Shown here piece after piece: positions 1 to 6,108 of a stretch of DNA of 10,837 bases; positions within the stretch are counted from its first letter, which is position 1; every line of letters begins with the position of its first letter. The stretch spans positions 1-10,837 of the forward strand of contig NZ_RIZI01000109.1 of the NCBI RefSeq assembly GCF_003721225.1. The letters are read 5' to 3'. The notes under the pieces are model-generated. The model saw only the letters and a program-made list of their open reading frames with translations, ran no database searches and was not told where the DNA came from. This DNA comes from Acidithiobacillus sulfuriphilus. GTDB lineage: Bacteria > Pseudomonadota > Gammaproteobacteria > Acidithiobacillales > Acidithiobacillaceae. The translations under genes and the position numbers were made by a program.

Positions 1-807
1 GAGGGCGCTGCCTGCGGCCAAGGGTGTGCGCGCCCATCGGGACATCCGTTCCAGCCCCGCCGGCGCCATGCCCTGCCCGCTCAGAAAAAGCAGGCCGCCG
101 CGGCGCAGGGGACTGCCCTGCCAGGCCTTGATCCAGCGCCCTGCCGATGCGGCCGATACCCCGGACACCCACCAGAGTTGCCAGTCATCACCGCCGCAGG
201 CCAAGGCGCGAAAGTTGGGTTCCACCTGGGCCACGGTGATGAGGGTGGAAAAATCCACGGGCTCCTCGATGCGCTCGGCCGGTAGCAGGGAGCGCCAGGC
301 CTCGGCCTGCTCGACATTGCGGGGATAGACGGCCTCCACCGGCGGCGTGGGTCCCAATCCCGGCCCCGTACCCATCAGGACGGCAGGGATGGCGTGCCGC
401 GTCAGGGCCGCCGCCAGATGCCGCCGCGGCGGGGCTCCCAGCGCCAGATAGCGCAGAGGGGTCAGGCGCTCCAGGACGCGCGCCACGGCCTGGGGGTGGT
501 CACAGGGGCCAAAACCGTAGCCCAGGCCGGGAACGCCGTCCATCTGTTCCAGGAGATCGGGATGCTCGGCCTCGAAGGTGAGCACCACGCGCAGGTCCAG
601 GCGCTTTTCCCGGATCGCCTTGGCCAGATCCGCCGCCAGCCGCAGGTCGTCGAAGTCCCCAAAGCCCTGCATCCAGATGGCCGGGCCCCGGCCTGCGGGG
701 GGCTTGATCCAGCCCCAGCGGGCGTTGGCCTGGCCGCGCCGCTGCTGCCGCCAATCCCGCCAACTGGCCCAGCGGGCCCTGAGCATCCCTGCGCCGTAAT
801 AGCTCAT
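1..807 (-). CDS. Divergent glycosyltransferase-like protein (WaaA/KdtA N-terminal-like), 3' end cut by window
   Basis: The frame stays open for 269 codons from an ATG at 807 to the window edge, so the C-terminus is missing. The start is well supported: its ATGA overlaps the stop of the acyltransferase gene, and GGAG lies 5 bases upstream. I do not firmly recognise the protein. Residues 43-145 follow the layout of the first Rossmann domain of Kdo transferase (GT30): a buried strand ending IWMQGFGDF, a helix AADLAKAIRE, a strand RVVLTF, then a segment like KdtA's 'P.D.P.AV.RFL' (CDHPQAVARVLERL), a strand, and GIPV-like AIPAVLMGTG. The family signatures SVGE and ETELWPN are not recognisable, and there is no N-terminal membrane anchor. 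The region after residue 185 matches nothing I know. Position behind exbB, exbD and a lipid acyltransferase suggests an envelope role. This is inference; it could be an unrelated two-domain protein. Confidence 0.5.
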   Translation of the reverse strand, partial: MSYYGAGMLRARWASWRDWRQQRRGQANARWGWIKPPAGRGPAIWMQGFGDFDDLRLAADLAKAIREKRLDLRVVLTFEAEHPDLLEQMDGVPGLGYGFGPCDHPQAVARVLERLTPLRYLALGAPPRRHLAAALTRHAIPAVLMGTGPGLGPTPPVEAVYPRNVEQAEAWRSLLPAERIEEPVDFSTLITVAQVEPNFRALACGGDDWQLWWVSGVSAASAGRWIKAWQGSPLRRGGLLFLSGQGMAPAGLERMSRWARTPLAAGSAL

Positions 808-1469
808 TTTCGCTCCATAAGGGCGTCGGCCCGTACGCTTTGGGCACGCATCCGCGCTTCCAATTGCTGCCGCACCTGCTCCACGGCGGCAGCATCGGCC
901 TCCCGCGCCACCCAGAGGGGCTCATCCCAGAGGATCACCCCGCGCGCCCCGGGAAAGGGTTGCACAAAGCCATCCCAACTGGAGAAACGCCAAGCCGGGC
1001 GGGCCGCAAAGGTCACCGGCACGATGGGCAGACCGGAGAGCCGCGCGAGTTCCACCACCCCCTCCTGCACAGCCTCCCCGGGGCCGCGGGGACCGTCGGG
1101 AGTGATGGCCAGATCGCTGCCCGCGCGGGCCGCCCGCAACATGCCGCGCGCCCCCTTGACGGCGCCGCGCCGGGTGGAGCCGCGCACGGCGCCGTAGCCC
1201 CAGTGGGCCATGGCGGCGGCGATGAATTCACCGTCCCGGTGTTCGCTGATGAGGATCTGTATGCGCCGGCCGCCGATCCGCCGATAGGCATAGGGAATCA
1301 TCGCCAGGCGCCCATGCCAGAAGGCGAGGAGGATGGGCTGTCCCTGGGCCATCAGGCGGCGTACCGGCGCCTCTCCTTCCACCCGCCAACGCATGGTCCA
1401 GGCGGTGAATTGCAGGATCCCGGCCGCCAGGCGCGCCAGCAGCCGCAGGCGTTTCCCCTCCAGTCGCAT
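804..1469 (-). CDS. DUF374 / lysophospholipid acyltransferase family protein
   Basis: This 221-residue protein belongs to the DUF374 family (COG2121), relatives of the LpxL/MsbB and PlsC acyltransferases that transfer acyl chains to lipid acceptors at the inner membrane. Visible family hallmarks, in order, are FWHGRL with candidate catalytic His52, SEHRDGE (75-81), GSTRRGA (97-103), TPDGPRGP (123-130) and the hydrophobic run LPIVPVTF (147-154). A weakly hydrophobic N-terminus (about 8-26) may associate with the membrane. Length is normal for the family. The ATG lies 3 bases after the exbD stop with only a weak ribosome site, so translation is probably coupled; the stop overlaps the next start as ATGA. 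The acceptor is not known for most of this family. A lipid A or lipopolysaccharide precursor is a reasonable inference from the context but is not shown by the sequence. Confidence 0.85.
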   Translation of the reverse strand: MRLEGKRLRLLARLAAGILQFTAWTMRWRVEGEAPVRRLMAQGQPILLAFWHGRLAMIPYAYRRIGGRRIQILISEHRDGEFIAAAMAHWGYGAVRGSTRRGAVKGARGMLRAARAGSDLAITPDGPRGPGEAVQEGVVELARLSGLPIVPVTFAARPAWRFSSWDGFVQPFPGARGVILWDEPLWVAREADAAAVEQVRQQLEARMRAQSVRADALMERK

Positions 1470-1472
1470 GGG

Positions 1473-1877
1473 CTAATGGCTGCTGAGGGTGGCGAAGCTG
1501 ATCCTGTTCAGACCCGCCGCCTGGGCAGCATCCAGCACATCGATGACATATTGCTGGGTTGCATTCTTGTCGGCCCGCAACACGATCACGCGCTCGGGAT
1601 CATGGGCCGCCATGGCCTTCAGACGTCCCGCCAGATCGCCCATGGGGATGGGCCGGCCGCCGATGGAGACCTGGCCTGCGGCATTGAGATCAATGGTAAT
1701 GGGGGTTTTGGGCTCACCGGCAGGGGCCTGGTTCACCTTGGGCAGTTGCATGGATAGGTGCGACTGATGCACAAAGCTCGTCGTCACCATGAAAAAGAGC
1801 AGCAGCACAAGAACGATGTCCACCATGGAAATGACATTGATCTCCGGCTCCTCCATGCCGCGGCGGCGCAGATTCAC
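1473..1877 (-). CDS. exbD: ExbD/TolR-family proton-channel subunit
   Basis: This 134-residue protein has the ExbD/TolR layout: a short cytoplasmic N-terminus with the conserved EPEINVISMVDIVLVLL stretch (10-26), one membrane helix (about 17-36), and a periplasmic domain to the C-terminus ending in the typical ALLRADKNATQ-like strand and D-A-A-Q-A-A-G-L helix. Asp20 in the helix corresponds to the proton-carrying Asp25 of E. coli ExbD. With ExbB it would form the proton-driven motor that powers TonB- or Tol-type envelope processes. The start is GTG at 1877, chosen because the frame has no better start, GGGAGGA lies 5 bases upstream, and it overlaps the exbB stop as GTGA. No tonB or tolA lies in the window, so the partner is unknown; TolR and ExbD are hard to separate by sequence alone. 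Confidence 0.92.
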   Translation of the reverse strand: MNLRRRGMEEPEINVISMVDIVLVLLLFFMVTTSFVHQSHLSMQLPKVNQAPAGEPKTPITIDLNAAGQVSIGGRPIPMGDLAGRLKAMAAHDPERVIVLRADKNATQQYVIDVLDAAQAAGLNRISFATLSSH

Positions 1878-2482
1878 TCCTGTCCTCCCGCCAACAGGTT
1901 CACGACCTTCAGGGCCTCACGCTCCATCTCCAGGACCAGGCTATCGACCCGACCGCGAAAATAGCGGTACATGATCAGACTGGGGATGGCGACGATGAGT
2001 CCGCTGGCGGTGGTGATCAGGGCCTCGGCAATGCCGCTGGCCAGGGCCTTGGGATCGCCCACGCCCACCGAGCCGATGGCGGAAAAAGCCGACATGATGC
2101 CAAAGACCGTACCCAGCAGGCCCAGCAGCGGCGATACGCCGGCGATGCTGCCCAGGAAGTTCAGGTAACGGTCGAGATGGGCCACTTCGTGACGGCCCGT
2201 TTCCTCCACCACCTCCTTGATGACATCACGCGGCTGCCCAGCCTGCTGCAAGGCCGCCAGCATCAGGCGCGCCAGCGGCGTATCGTTTTCGTAAAGCAGC
2301 TTGACCGCCTGCTGCACCTTGCCCACCTCGACGAGATTGGTGACTTGGGCCGCCAGCGTCGCCGGGGCAATGCGCGAGCGCCGCAGCACCCAGAAGCGAT
2401 TGCCGATGATAGCCAGGGTCAGCACCGCGGCAAAGATGATGATGGGCAAGACCCAGCCGCCCAATTGGAAGAGTTGCAGCAC
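1874..2482 (-). CDS. exbB: ExbB/TolQ/MotA-family proton-channel subunit
   Basis: This 202-residue inner-membrane protein is the pore partner of ExbD. It has three predicted membrane helices (about 9-30, 108-135 and 153-175) and the long cytoplasmic loop between the first two that is usual for the family. The most diagnostic parts are SPLLGLLGTVFGIMSAF (117-133) and EALITTASGLIVAIP (153-167); Thr124 and Thr157/158 match the conserved channel-lining threonines. The size suits the shorter ExbB type without an N-terminal extension. The start is GTG at 2482, with AGGAGGT 4 bases upstream and a likely promoter just before it. It overlaps exbD by four bases (GTGA). The comEC-exbB-exbD order is known from other proteobacteria, where these genes stand beside lipid A genes, which fits the acyltransferase downstream. 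Confidence 0.92.
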   Translation of the reverse strand: MLQLFQLGGWVLPIIIFAAVLTLAIIGNRFWVLRRSRIAPATLAAQVTNLVEVGKVQQAVKLLYENDTPLARLMLAALQQAGQPRDVIKEVVEETGRHEVAHLDRYLNFLGSIAGVSPLLGLLGTVFGIMSAFSAIGSVGVGDPKALASGIAEALITTASGLIVAIPSLIMYRYFRGRVDSLVLEMEREALKVVNLLAGGQE

Positions 2483-2486
2483 GTTG

Positions 2487-2493
2487 ACCTCCT
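2487..2493 (-). promoter_or_regulatory. Strong ribosome-binding site of exbB
   Basis: The minus strand reads AGGAGGT, a full match to the anti-Shine-Dalgarno sequence, 4 bases before GTG at 2482. It fixes the exbB start at this GTG although no ATG is nearby. Confidence 0.75.
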
Positions 2494-2510
2494 ATCTGCG
2501 CGCGAGTTGC

Positions 2511-2519
2511 AATATAGCA
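2511..2519 (-). promoter_or_regulatory. Likely extended -10 promoter for exbB-exbD operon
   Basis: In the 74-base gap between comEC and exbB the minus strand reads TGCTATATT: a TG at 2519-2518, one spacer base, then TATATT at 2516-2511 (5 of 6 to TATAAT). The surrounding dozen bases are clearly more AT-rich than the rest of the window. I see no good -35, which extended -10 promoters can lack. Transcription would begin near 2504, giving a leader of about 20 bases that contains the AGGAGGT site. It would let the exbBD-acyltransferase group be expressed apart from comEC. Confidence 0.5.
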
Positions 2520-2556
2520 TAGGAGAAGCGGAATACAGCCTATCCTTCACCCAGAT

Positions 2557-4749
2557 TCACTCCCAGTAGGCCTTGGCAACGGCCCCCTGTTCTTGTACAC
2601 GATTGCCCAACCAGCGCCAGGAGCGCAGCGCCGGGGCAGAACCGGCCGCGACGATCAGGATTGCCGAAGGTGCCGTCGACTGCATTTGACGGCGCTCTGC
2701 GCCGGTCAGGGAGGCAGGCACGAAAAGGGCCGAGCGCAGGGCCAACTGCGTTCCGTAGCGCTGACGCAAGGCGGCTATGGCCGTACTGTCGAGATCTCCG
2801 GCCAGTAACGGGCCACGGGGGCCATTCAAAAGCAAGACACAGGATTGGGGAATGCCTGCCGCCAGAAAGGACCCGCCGGGGGGCGCAGCCCCAGCCGTGG
2901 CACAGAGCAGGGGCGGCAACGGCCCGCCCGGATAGGCGCGGGCCCCCGGGGGCCACCATTGCCGTTGCACACGCGGCAGTGGCTCGGGTGCCGAGCTGTC
3001 GCTGCGTACCCAACTTTCCACCGACGTCACGCCGTGGCGCAGGGTGCTAGCCTGCAACCACAGCGCCGCCTCCCGCGCCTCTCCCTTGCGCCAGAGATTG
3101 GCCGTGAAGATGCCGCTGTGGCCCTGTTGCCGCCAGAAAAGCAGCGTTCCCTCCCCCGCCGGCAACAGTTCCACCTCCAGCGCCGCAGACAGCGGTGCCG
3201 GCAGCAGCAAGGGCAGCACGCCCACGATCCCCAGCCAGCGCCCTGGCCATGCCCTCGGCAAGAAGAACAAGGACAGCCCGAGGCTGGCCGCGAGGAGGGC
3301 CCAGAGGCTGGGGCGACCGGTGACGACAGTGGCATAGGGCAGGCGCAGGAGGGCTTCCAAGAGTATCACCACGCCGTGCATGCCCACCGCCACCAAGTGA
3401 AAACAGAGCCGCGCCAGGCCGTCGCCACCCAAAAGGCTGGCCAGCGCGCCCAGGAGGGCCGTCGGCACGGCAAAGAGTTCGACCAAAGGGATAACCAGCA
3501 GGTTGGCCAAGGGGGAAACGAGGGGAAGCTGCCCGAAAACCCCCGCCAACAAGGGCAGCAGGGCGATGGAAACGGCCCATTGCGTAGTCAGCAAGCGGCG
3601 CCACCAGGCTTGTCCATGGTCCACGAAGGCCACCAGGACCAGCACGGCCACGGCGCCGAAGGACAGCCAGAAGCTGATCTCGCGGATAGCCCCGGGGTTT
3701 TCCAGGCAGATCCACAAGGCCGCCAGCGCCAAGCCGCTCCAGGCTTCACTGCGCCGCCCCATGCAGCGCGCCAGCGCCGCCGCCGTGATCATCAGGGCCG
3801 CGCGTTCGGCGGGCAGGGCAAAGCCGGCAAAGAGGGCATAGGCCCAAGCCGCCGGGATGCTGGCCACGCTGGCCGCCAGCAGGGCCGGATAGCGATTCAC
3901 CAGCCACGGCACCCGCCGCCACAGCCATTGCGTCAACCAGAAGGCTAGGCCGGCAACAACGGCCACATGGGAACCGGAAATCACCAGGAGGTGGGCCGTG
4001 CCGGTATCGCGGAAGGCCGCCCAGACGGTTGCCGGGATCTGCCCGCCCATGCCCACGCTCAGGGCCTGCACAAAGCCCGCCTCCGCCCGCGGCAGGATGG
4101 CATTGCTGGCGGCGGCCACCGACTGGCGCCAGGCCTCGATCTGCCGCAACAGGCTCCAGGGCGGATCGTCCAGGCGCTGCGCGTATTGAATACTGCCGGT
4201 CGCGCGGATATTGGCCCAAAAGCGCTGGCGGGCGGCATCGCCAAAGGGCGATGCGGGCAGGGCGGAGGCGGGCTCCAGATGGGCCTGGAACTGCCAAACC
4301 TGACCGCTTTGGGGTTCCTCGGGCAGATGGCCGTGGAGGTCTATCCGGACCGGGAAGGGGCGTTTACGGCCAGCGTCCATGAGCCAGTAAGGGGCAACGA
4401 GAAAATGGATTTCCCGCCCGAGCGGTTGCGGCGGGGAAACGATTTCGCCCACCAGGCTCACGGGCTCCGTCCGTTGCGCCGGCCAGTAGACCCTCAGGCG
4501 CTGTTCCGCCTGCCAGACTCCCCAGGCGAAGGCCAGGGCGGCGACTGCCGGCAGGCTCCAGCGGCGCCAGCGCCAGGCCAGGACCGCCGCCAGCAGGGCG
4601 CAGAGCAGGGGGATCCAGAGGGGCGGCAAGCGGCTGAAAAACTGGAATGCCCCCAGCCCCAGCCCCGCCGCCAGGGCGAAGGGGAGAAAGCCGGACCAGG
4701 ATTTGGCCTGGCCCGTCCCCTTGGCTACACTAGAGGCCACTGACCGCAT
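2557..4749 (-). CDS. comEC: ComEC/Rec2 competence DNA channel with degenerate beta-lactamase-like domain
   Basis: This inner-membrane protein forms the channel that passes single-stranded DNA into the cytoplasm during natural transformation. From ATG 4749 it has 730 residues, near the usual 700-800. In order: two or three N-terminal membrane helices (about 20-80); a DUF4131 OB-like periplasmic domain (about 95-190); the polytopic Competence domain with HLLVISGSH (253-261), matching the family's HLLAISGLH; and a C-terminal metallo-beta-lactamase-like domain (about 524-730). That last domain keeps the LLLNGPRGPLLAGDLD strand-turn but lacks the HxHxDH metal site. The frame is open upstream to GTG 4836; I prefer ATG 4749 because the extra residues are basic, unlike the family N-terminus, and overlap the divergent gene. 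No strong ribosome site precedes ATG 4749, so the start is uncertain (GTG 4740 is another option). Confidence 0.88.
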   Translation of the reverse strand: MRSVASSVAKGTGQAKSWSGFLPFALAAGLGLGAFQFFSRLPPLWIPLLCALLAAVLAWRWRRWSLPAVAALAFAWGVWQAEQRLRVYWPAQRTEPVSLVGEIVSPPQPLGREIHFLVAPYWLMDAGRKRPFPVRIDLHGHLPEEPQSGQVWQFQAHLEPASALPASPFGDAARQRFWANIRATGSIQYAQRLDDPPWSLLRQIEAWRQSVAAASNAILPRAEAGFVQALSVGMGGQIPATVWAAFRDTGTAHLLVISGSHVAVVAGLAFWLTQWLWRRVPWLVNRYPALLAASVASIPAAWAYALFAGFALPAERAALMITAAALARCMGRRSEAWSGLALAALWICLENPGAIREISFWLSFGAVAVLVLVAFVDHGQAWWRRLLTTQWAVSIALLPLLAGVFGQLPLVSPLANLLVIPLVELFAVPTALLGALASLLGGDGLARLCFHLVAVGMHGVVILLEALLRLPYATVVTGRPSLWALLAASLGLSLFFLPRAWPGRWLGIVGVLPLLLPAPLSAALEVELLPAGEGTLLFWRQQGHSGIFTANLWRKGEAREAALWLQASTLRHGVTSVESWVRSDSSAPEPLPRVQRQWWPPGARAYPGGPLPPLLCATAGAAPPGGSFLAAGIPQSCVLLLNGPRGPLLAGDLDSTAIAALRQRYGTQLALRSALFVPASLTGAERRQMQSTAPSAILIVAAGSAPALRSWRWLGNRVQEQGAVAKAYWE
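4703..4731 (+). promoter_or_regulatory. Possible sigma-70 promoter for the DUF2062 gene
   Basis: The plus strand has TTGGCC (4703-4708), a 17-base spacer, and TACACT (4726-4731), each 4 of 6 to the consensus. Transcription would start near 4738, about 10 bases before ATG 4748. It lies inside the 5' end of comEC. The spacing is ideal but the hexamers are only moderate, so this is a candidate only. Confidence 0.35.
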
Positions 4750-5341
4750 GGGACTATCCGCTTTGCGCTTGCCTTCATTCTGCCGTCTCCCCACCCGGGA
4801 GGAAATCCTCCACAAAAGGCCCCTGGGTCGTTTCACCCATTATCTGGCGCGCCCGGTCTTCTGGCATCCCCATCGGCACAATTTTGCCCGCGGCATGGCC
4901 ATTGGCACCTTCGTCGGCAGCCTGCCCTTTTTCGGCCACGTCCTCAGCATCCTGCTCATCGGTCTGTGGCGGCGGGCCTATATCCCCATCGCGGTGATCA
5001 TGCCCTTTGTGGTGACGGGCCCCCTGACCATCGTGCCCTTTTTCTATGCCAGCTATCATTTCGGCTTCTGGCTATTGGACCAGATCGGCCTTGCCCCGCC
5101 CATCACCATCCACTACGTCGACATCCACCGTCTCTTTCATGGCCAGATCGGCATGGCGGCCATGGGTGACCGGCTCTGGCACGCCTATCTCATCACCTGG
5201 CTGGGCAGTCTGTTGTTCGGCGGAGCCTTGGCCATCATTGCTTACTGGGGCACCCTCTGGAGCTGGCGCCTCTGGGTCTACTGGCGACTGCGGTTGCGCC
5301 AACGCCATCGTCGTCCGACCCATACGCCACGGTCTTCCTAG
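4748..5341 (+). CDS. DUF2062 domain inner-membrane protein
   Basis: This 197-residue protein matches the DUF2062 family of small membrane proteins, whose function is not established. Visible hallmarks are the N-terminal LARPVFWHPHRHNFARG (about 34-50), close to the family's 'P.LWH.NR.SVA.G', followed by AIGTFVGSLPFFGH, the usual glycine/proline-rich start of the first membrane segment. Hydrophobic segments lie at about 49-73, 78-110 and 146-170, and the tail is strongly basic (WRLRLRQRHRR). Of the possible starts, ATG 4748 gives a family-like short N-terminus; a TTG at 4703 would add 15 residues that do not look like the family. The ribosome site is poor (AGAGG, about 11 bases away). It is the only plus-strand gene here, divergent from comEC and convergent with lolD, so nothing in the context points to a role. 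Confidence 0.82.
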   Translation: MGLSALRLPSFCRLPTREEILHKRPLGRFTHYLARPVFWHPHRHNFARGMAIGTFVGSLPFFGHVLSILLIGLWRRAYIPIAVIMPFVVTGPLTIVPFFYASYHFGFWLLDQIGLAPPITIHYVDIHRLFHGQIGMAAMGDRLWHAYLITWLGSLLFGGALAIIAYWGTLWSWRLWVYWRLRLRQRHRRPTHTPRSS

Positions 5342-5360
5342 CAGTCGATCCGTCTCCAGT

Positions 5361-5399
5361 CCGACCGTTGCCAGACCATCTACGGCAACGGGTTGTCGG
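5361..5399. terminator. Hairpin between convergent DUF2062 and lolD ends
   Basis: CCGTTGCC (5365-5372) is exactly complementary to GGCAACGG (5384-5391), with an 11-base loop. An outer CCGAC (5361-5365) can pair with GTCGG (5395-5399) if four bases bulge out. It sits just after the plus-strand stop and across the lolD stop codon, where a terminator serving both directions would be expected. Neither side has a T-run, so intrinsic termination is doubtful; it may instead protect the 3' ends. Confidence 0.45.
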
Positions 5400-6108
5400 C
5401 CGGCACCACGACCGGATGCAAGGCCCCATCGTGGAGACGCAGGACCCGCGCCATGCGTGCCGCCAGGCTGGGTTCGTGCGTCACGATGACGAGCGCGGTG
5501 CCCAATTCCCGGTTCAATTCCAGCATCAGCGCATGCACCGCCTCGGCGGATTCGCTGTCGAGATTGCCCGTAGGCTCGTCGGCCAGGAGCAGGGCCGGGC
5601 GGGTGACCAGGGCGCGGGCCAAGGCCACGCGCTGGCGTTCGCCGCCCGAGAGCATCCCCGGCTTGTGCTGGAGGCGTTGACCCAGACCCACGCGGCCCAG
5701 CAGCTCCCGTCCCCAGGGCTCCACCACCGCACGGCGCTCGCGCCGCACCAGGAGGGGCAACAGGACATTCTCCAGGGCGGTGAACTCCGGCAGCAGGCGA
5801 TGCAACTGATAGACGAAGCCCACGGAGCGGTTGCGCAATTGCCCGCGGCGGCGCTCGTTGAGGGCGTAGATGTCCTCGCCCTGGATGCGGACGCGGCCCG
5901 CGCTGGGTTTTTCCAGCCCGCCCATCACCTGCATCAGGGTGCTCTTGCCCTGCCCCGAGGCGCCGATGATGGCCAGGCGCTCGCCGGCAGCCACCTCCAG
6001 GTGGATGTCGCGGAGCACTTCGAGACGCTCCCGCCCCACGGCAAAGACCTGGCGCAGGTGCTCCACCTGCAATACCGGTTCCCTCGTCATCGGCCTTGCT
6101 TCACTCAT
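5380..6108 (-). CDS. lolD: LolD-type ABC transporter ATPase of the lipoprotein release complex
   Basis: This 242-residue ATPase powers release of lipoproteins from the inner membrane to the carrier LolA. It has a complete nucleotide-binding domain: Walker A GASGQGKST (49-57), Q-loop Gln101, signature LSGGERQ (153-159), Walker B LLLADE (173-178) with catalytic Glu178, D-loop NLD (182-184) and His211 of the switch. The stretch HRLLPEFTALENV (103-115) is close to the LolD-specific segment HHLLPDFTALENV, which separates it from MacB and FtsE relatives. It directly follows its membrane partner gene. The ATG at 6108 overlaps that gene by eight bases but has little ribosome site; ATG 6090, with AAGG shortly upstream, is a plausible alternative that would remove six residues. 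Stop is TAG inside a hairpin. Confidence 0.93.
   Translation of the reverse strand: MSEARPMTREPVLQVEHLRQVFAVGRERLEVLRDIHLEVAAGERLAIIGASGQGKSTLMQVMGGLEKPSAGRVRIQGEDIYALNERRRGQLRNRSVGFVYQLHRLLPEFTALENVLLPLLVRRERRAVVEPWGRELLGRVGLGQRLQHKPGMLSGGERQRVALARALVTRPALLLADEPTGNLDSESAEAVHALMLELNRELGTALVIVTHEPSLAARMARVLRLHDGALHPVVVPADNPLP

Noticed and set aside
840..1757. Plus-strand 305-codon frame opposite the acyltransferase and exbD genes
   Set aside because: It is a shadow of two well supported genes, with no motif and no start signal.
2845..3948. Plus-strand 367-codon frame opposite comEC
   Set aside because: It is low-complexity Gln/Gly/Arg/Pro-rich sequence, as expected from the complement of a hydrophobic membrane protein gene.
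4790..4818. Short inverted repeat GGAGG-AAAT-CCTCC as a terminator or regulatory hairpin
   Set aside because: The five-pair stem is inside DUF2062 coding sequence with no T-run, so it is likely chance.
4750..4836. Longer ComEC starting at GTG 4836
   Set aside because: The extra residues are basic and unlike ComEC N-termini, and the DNA is explained as the coding start of the divergent DUF2062 gene.
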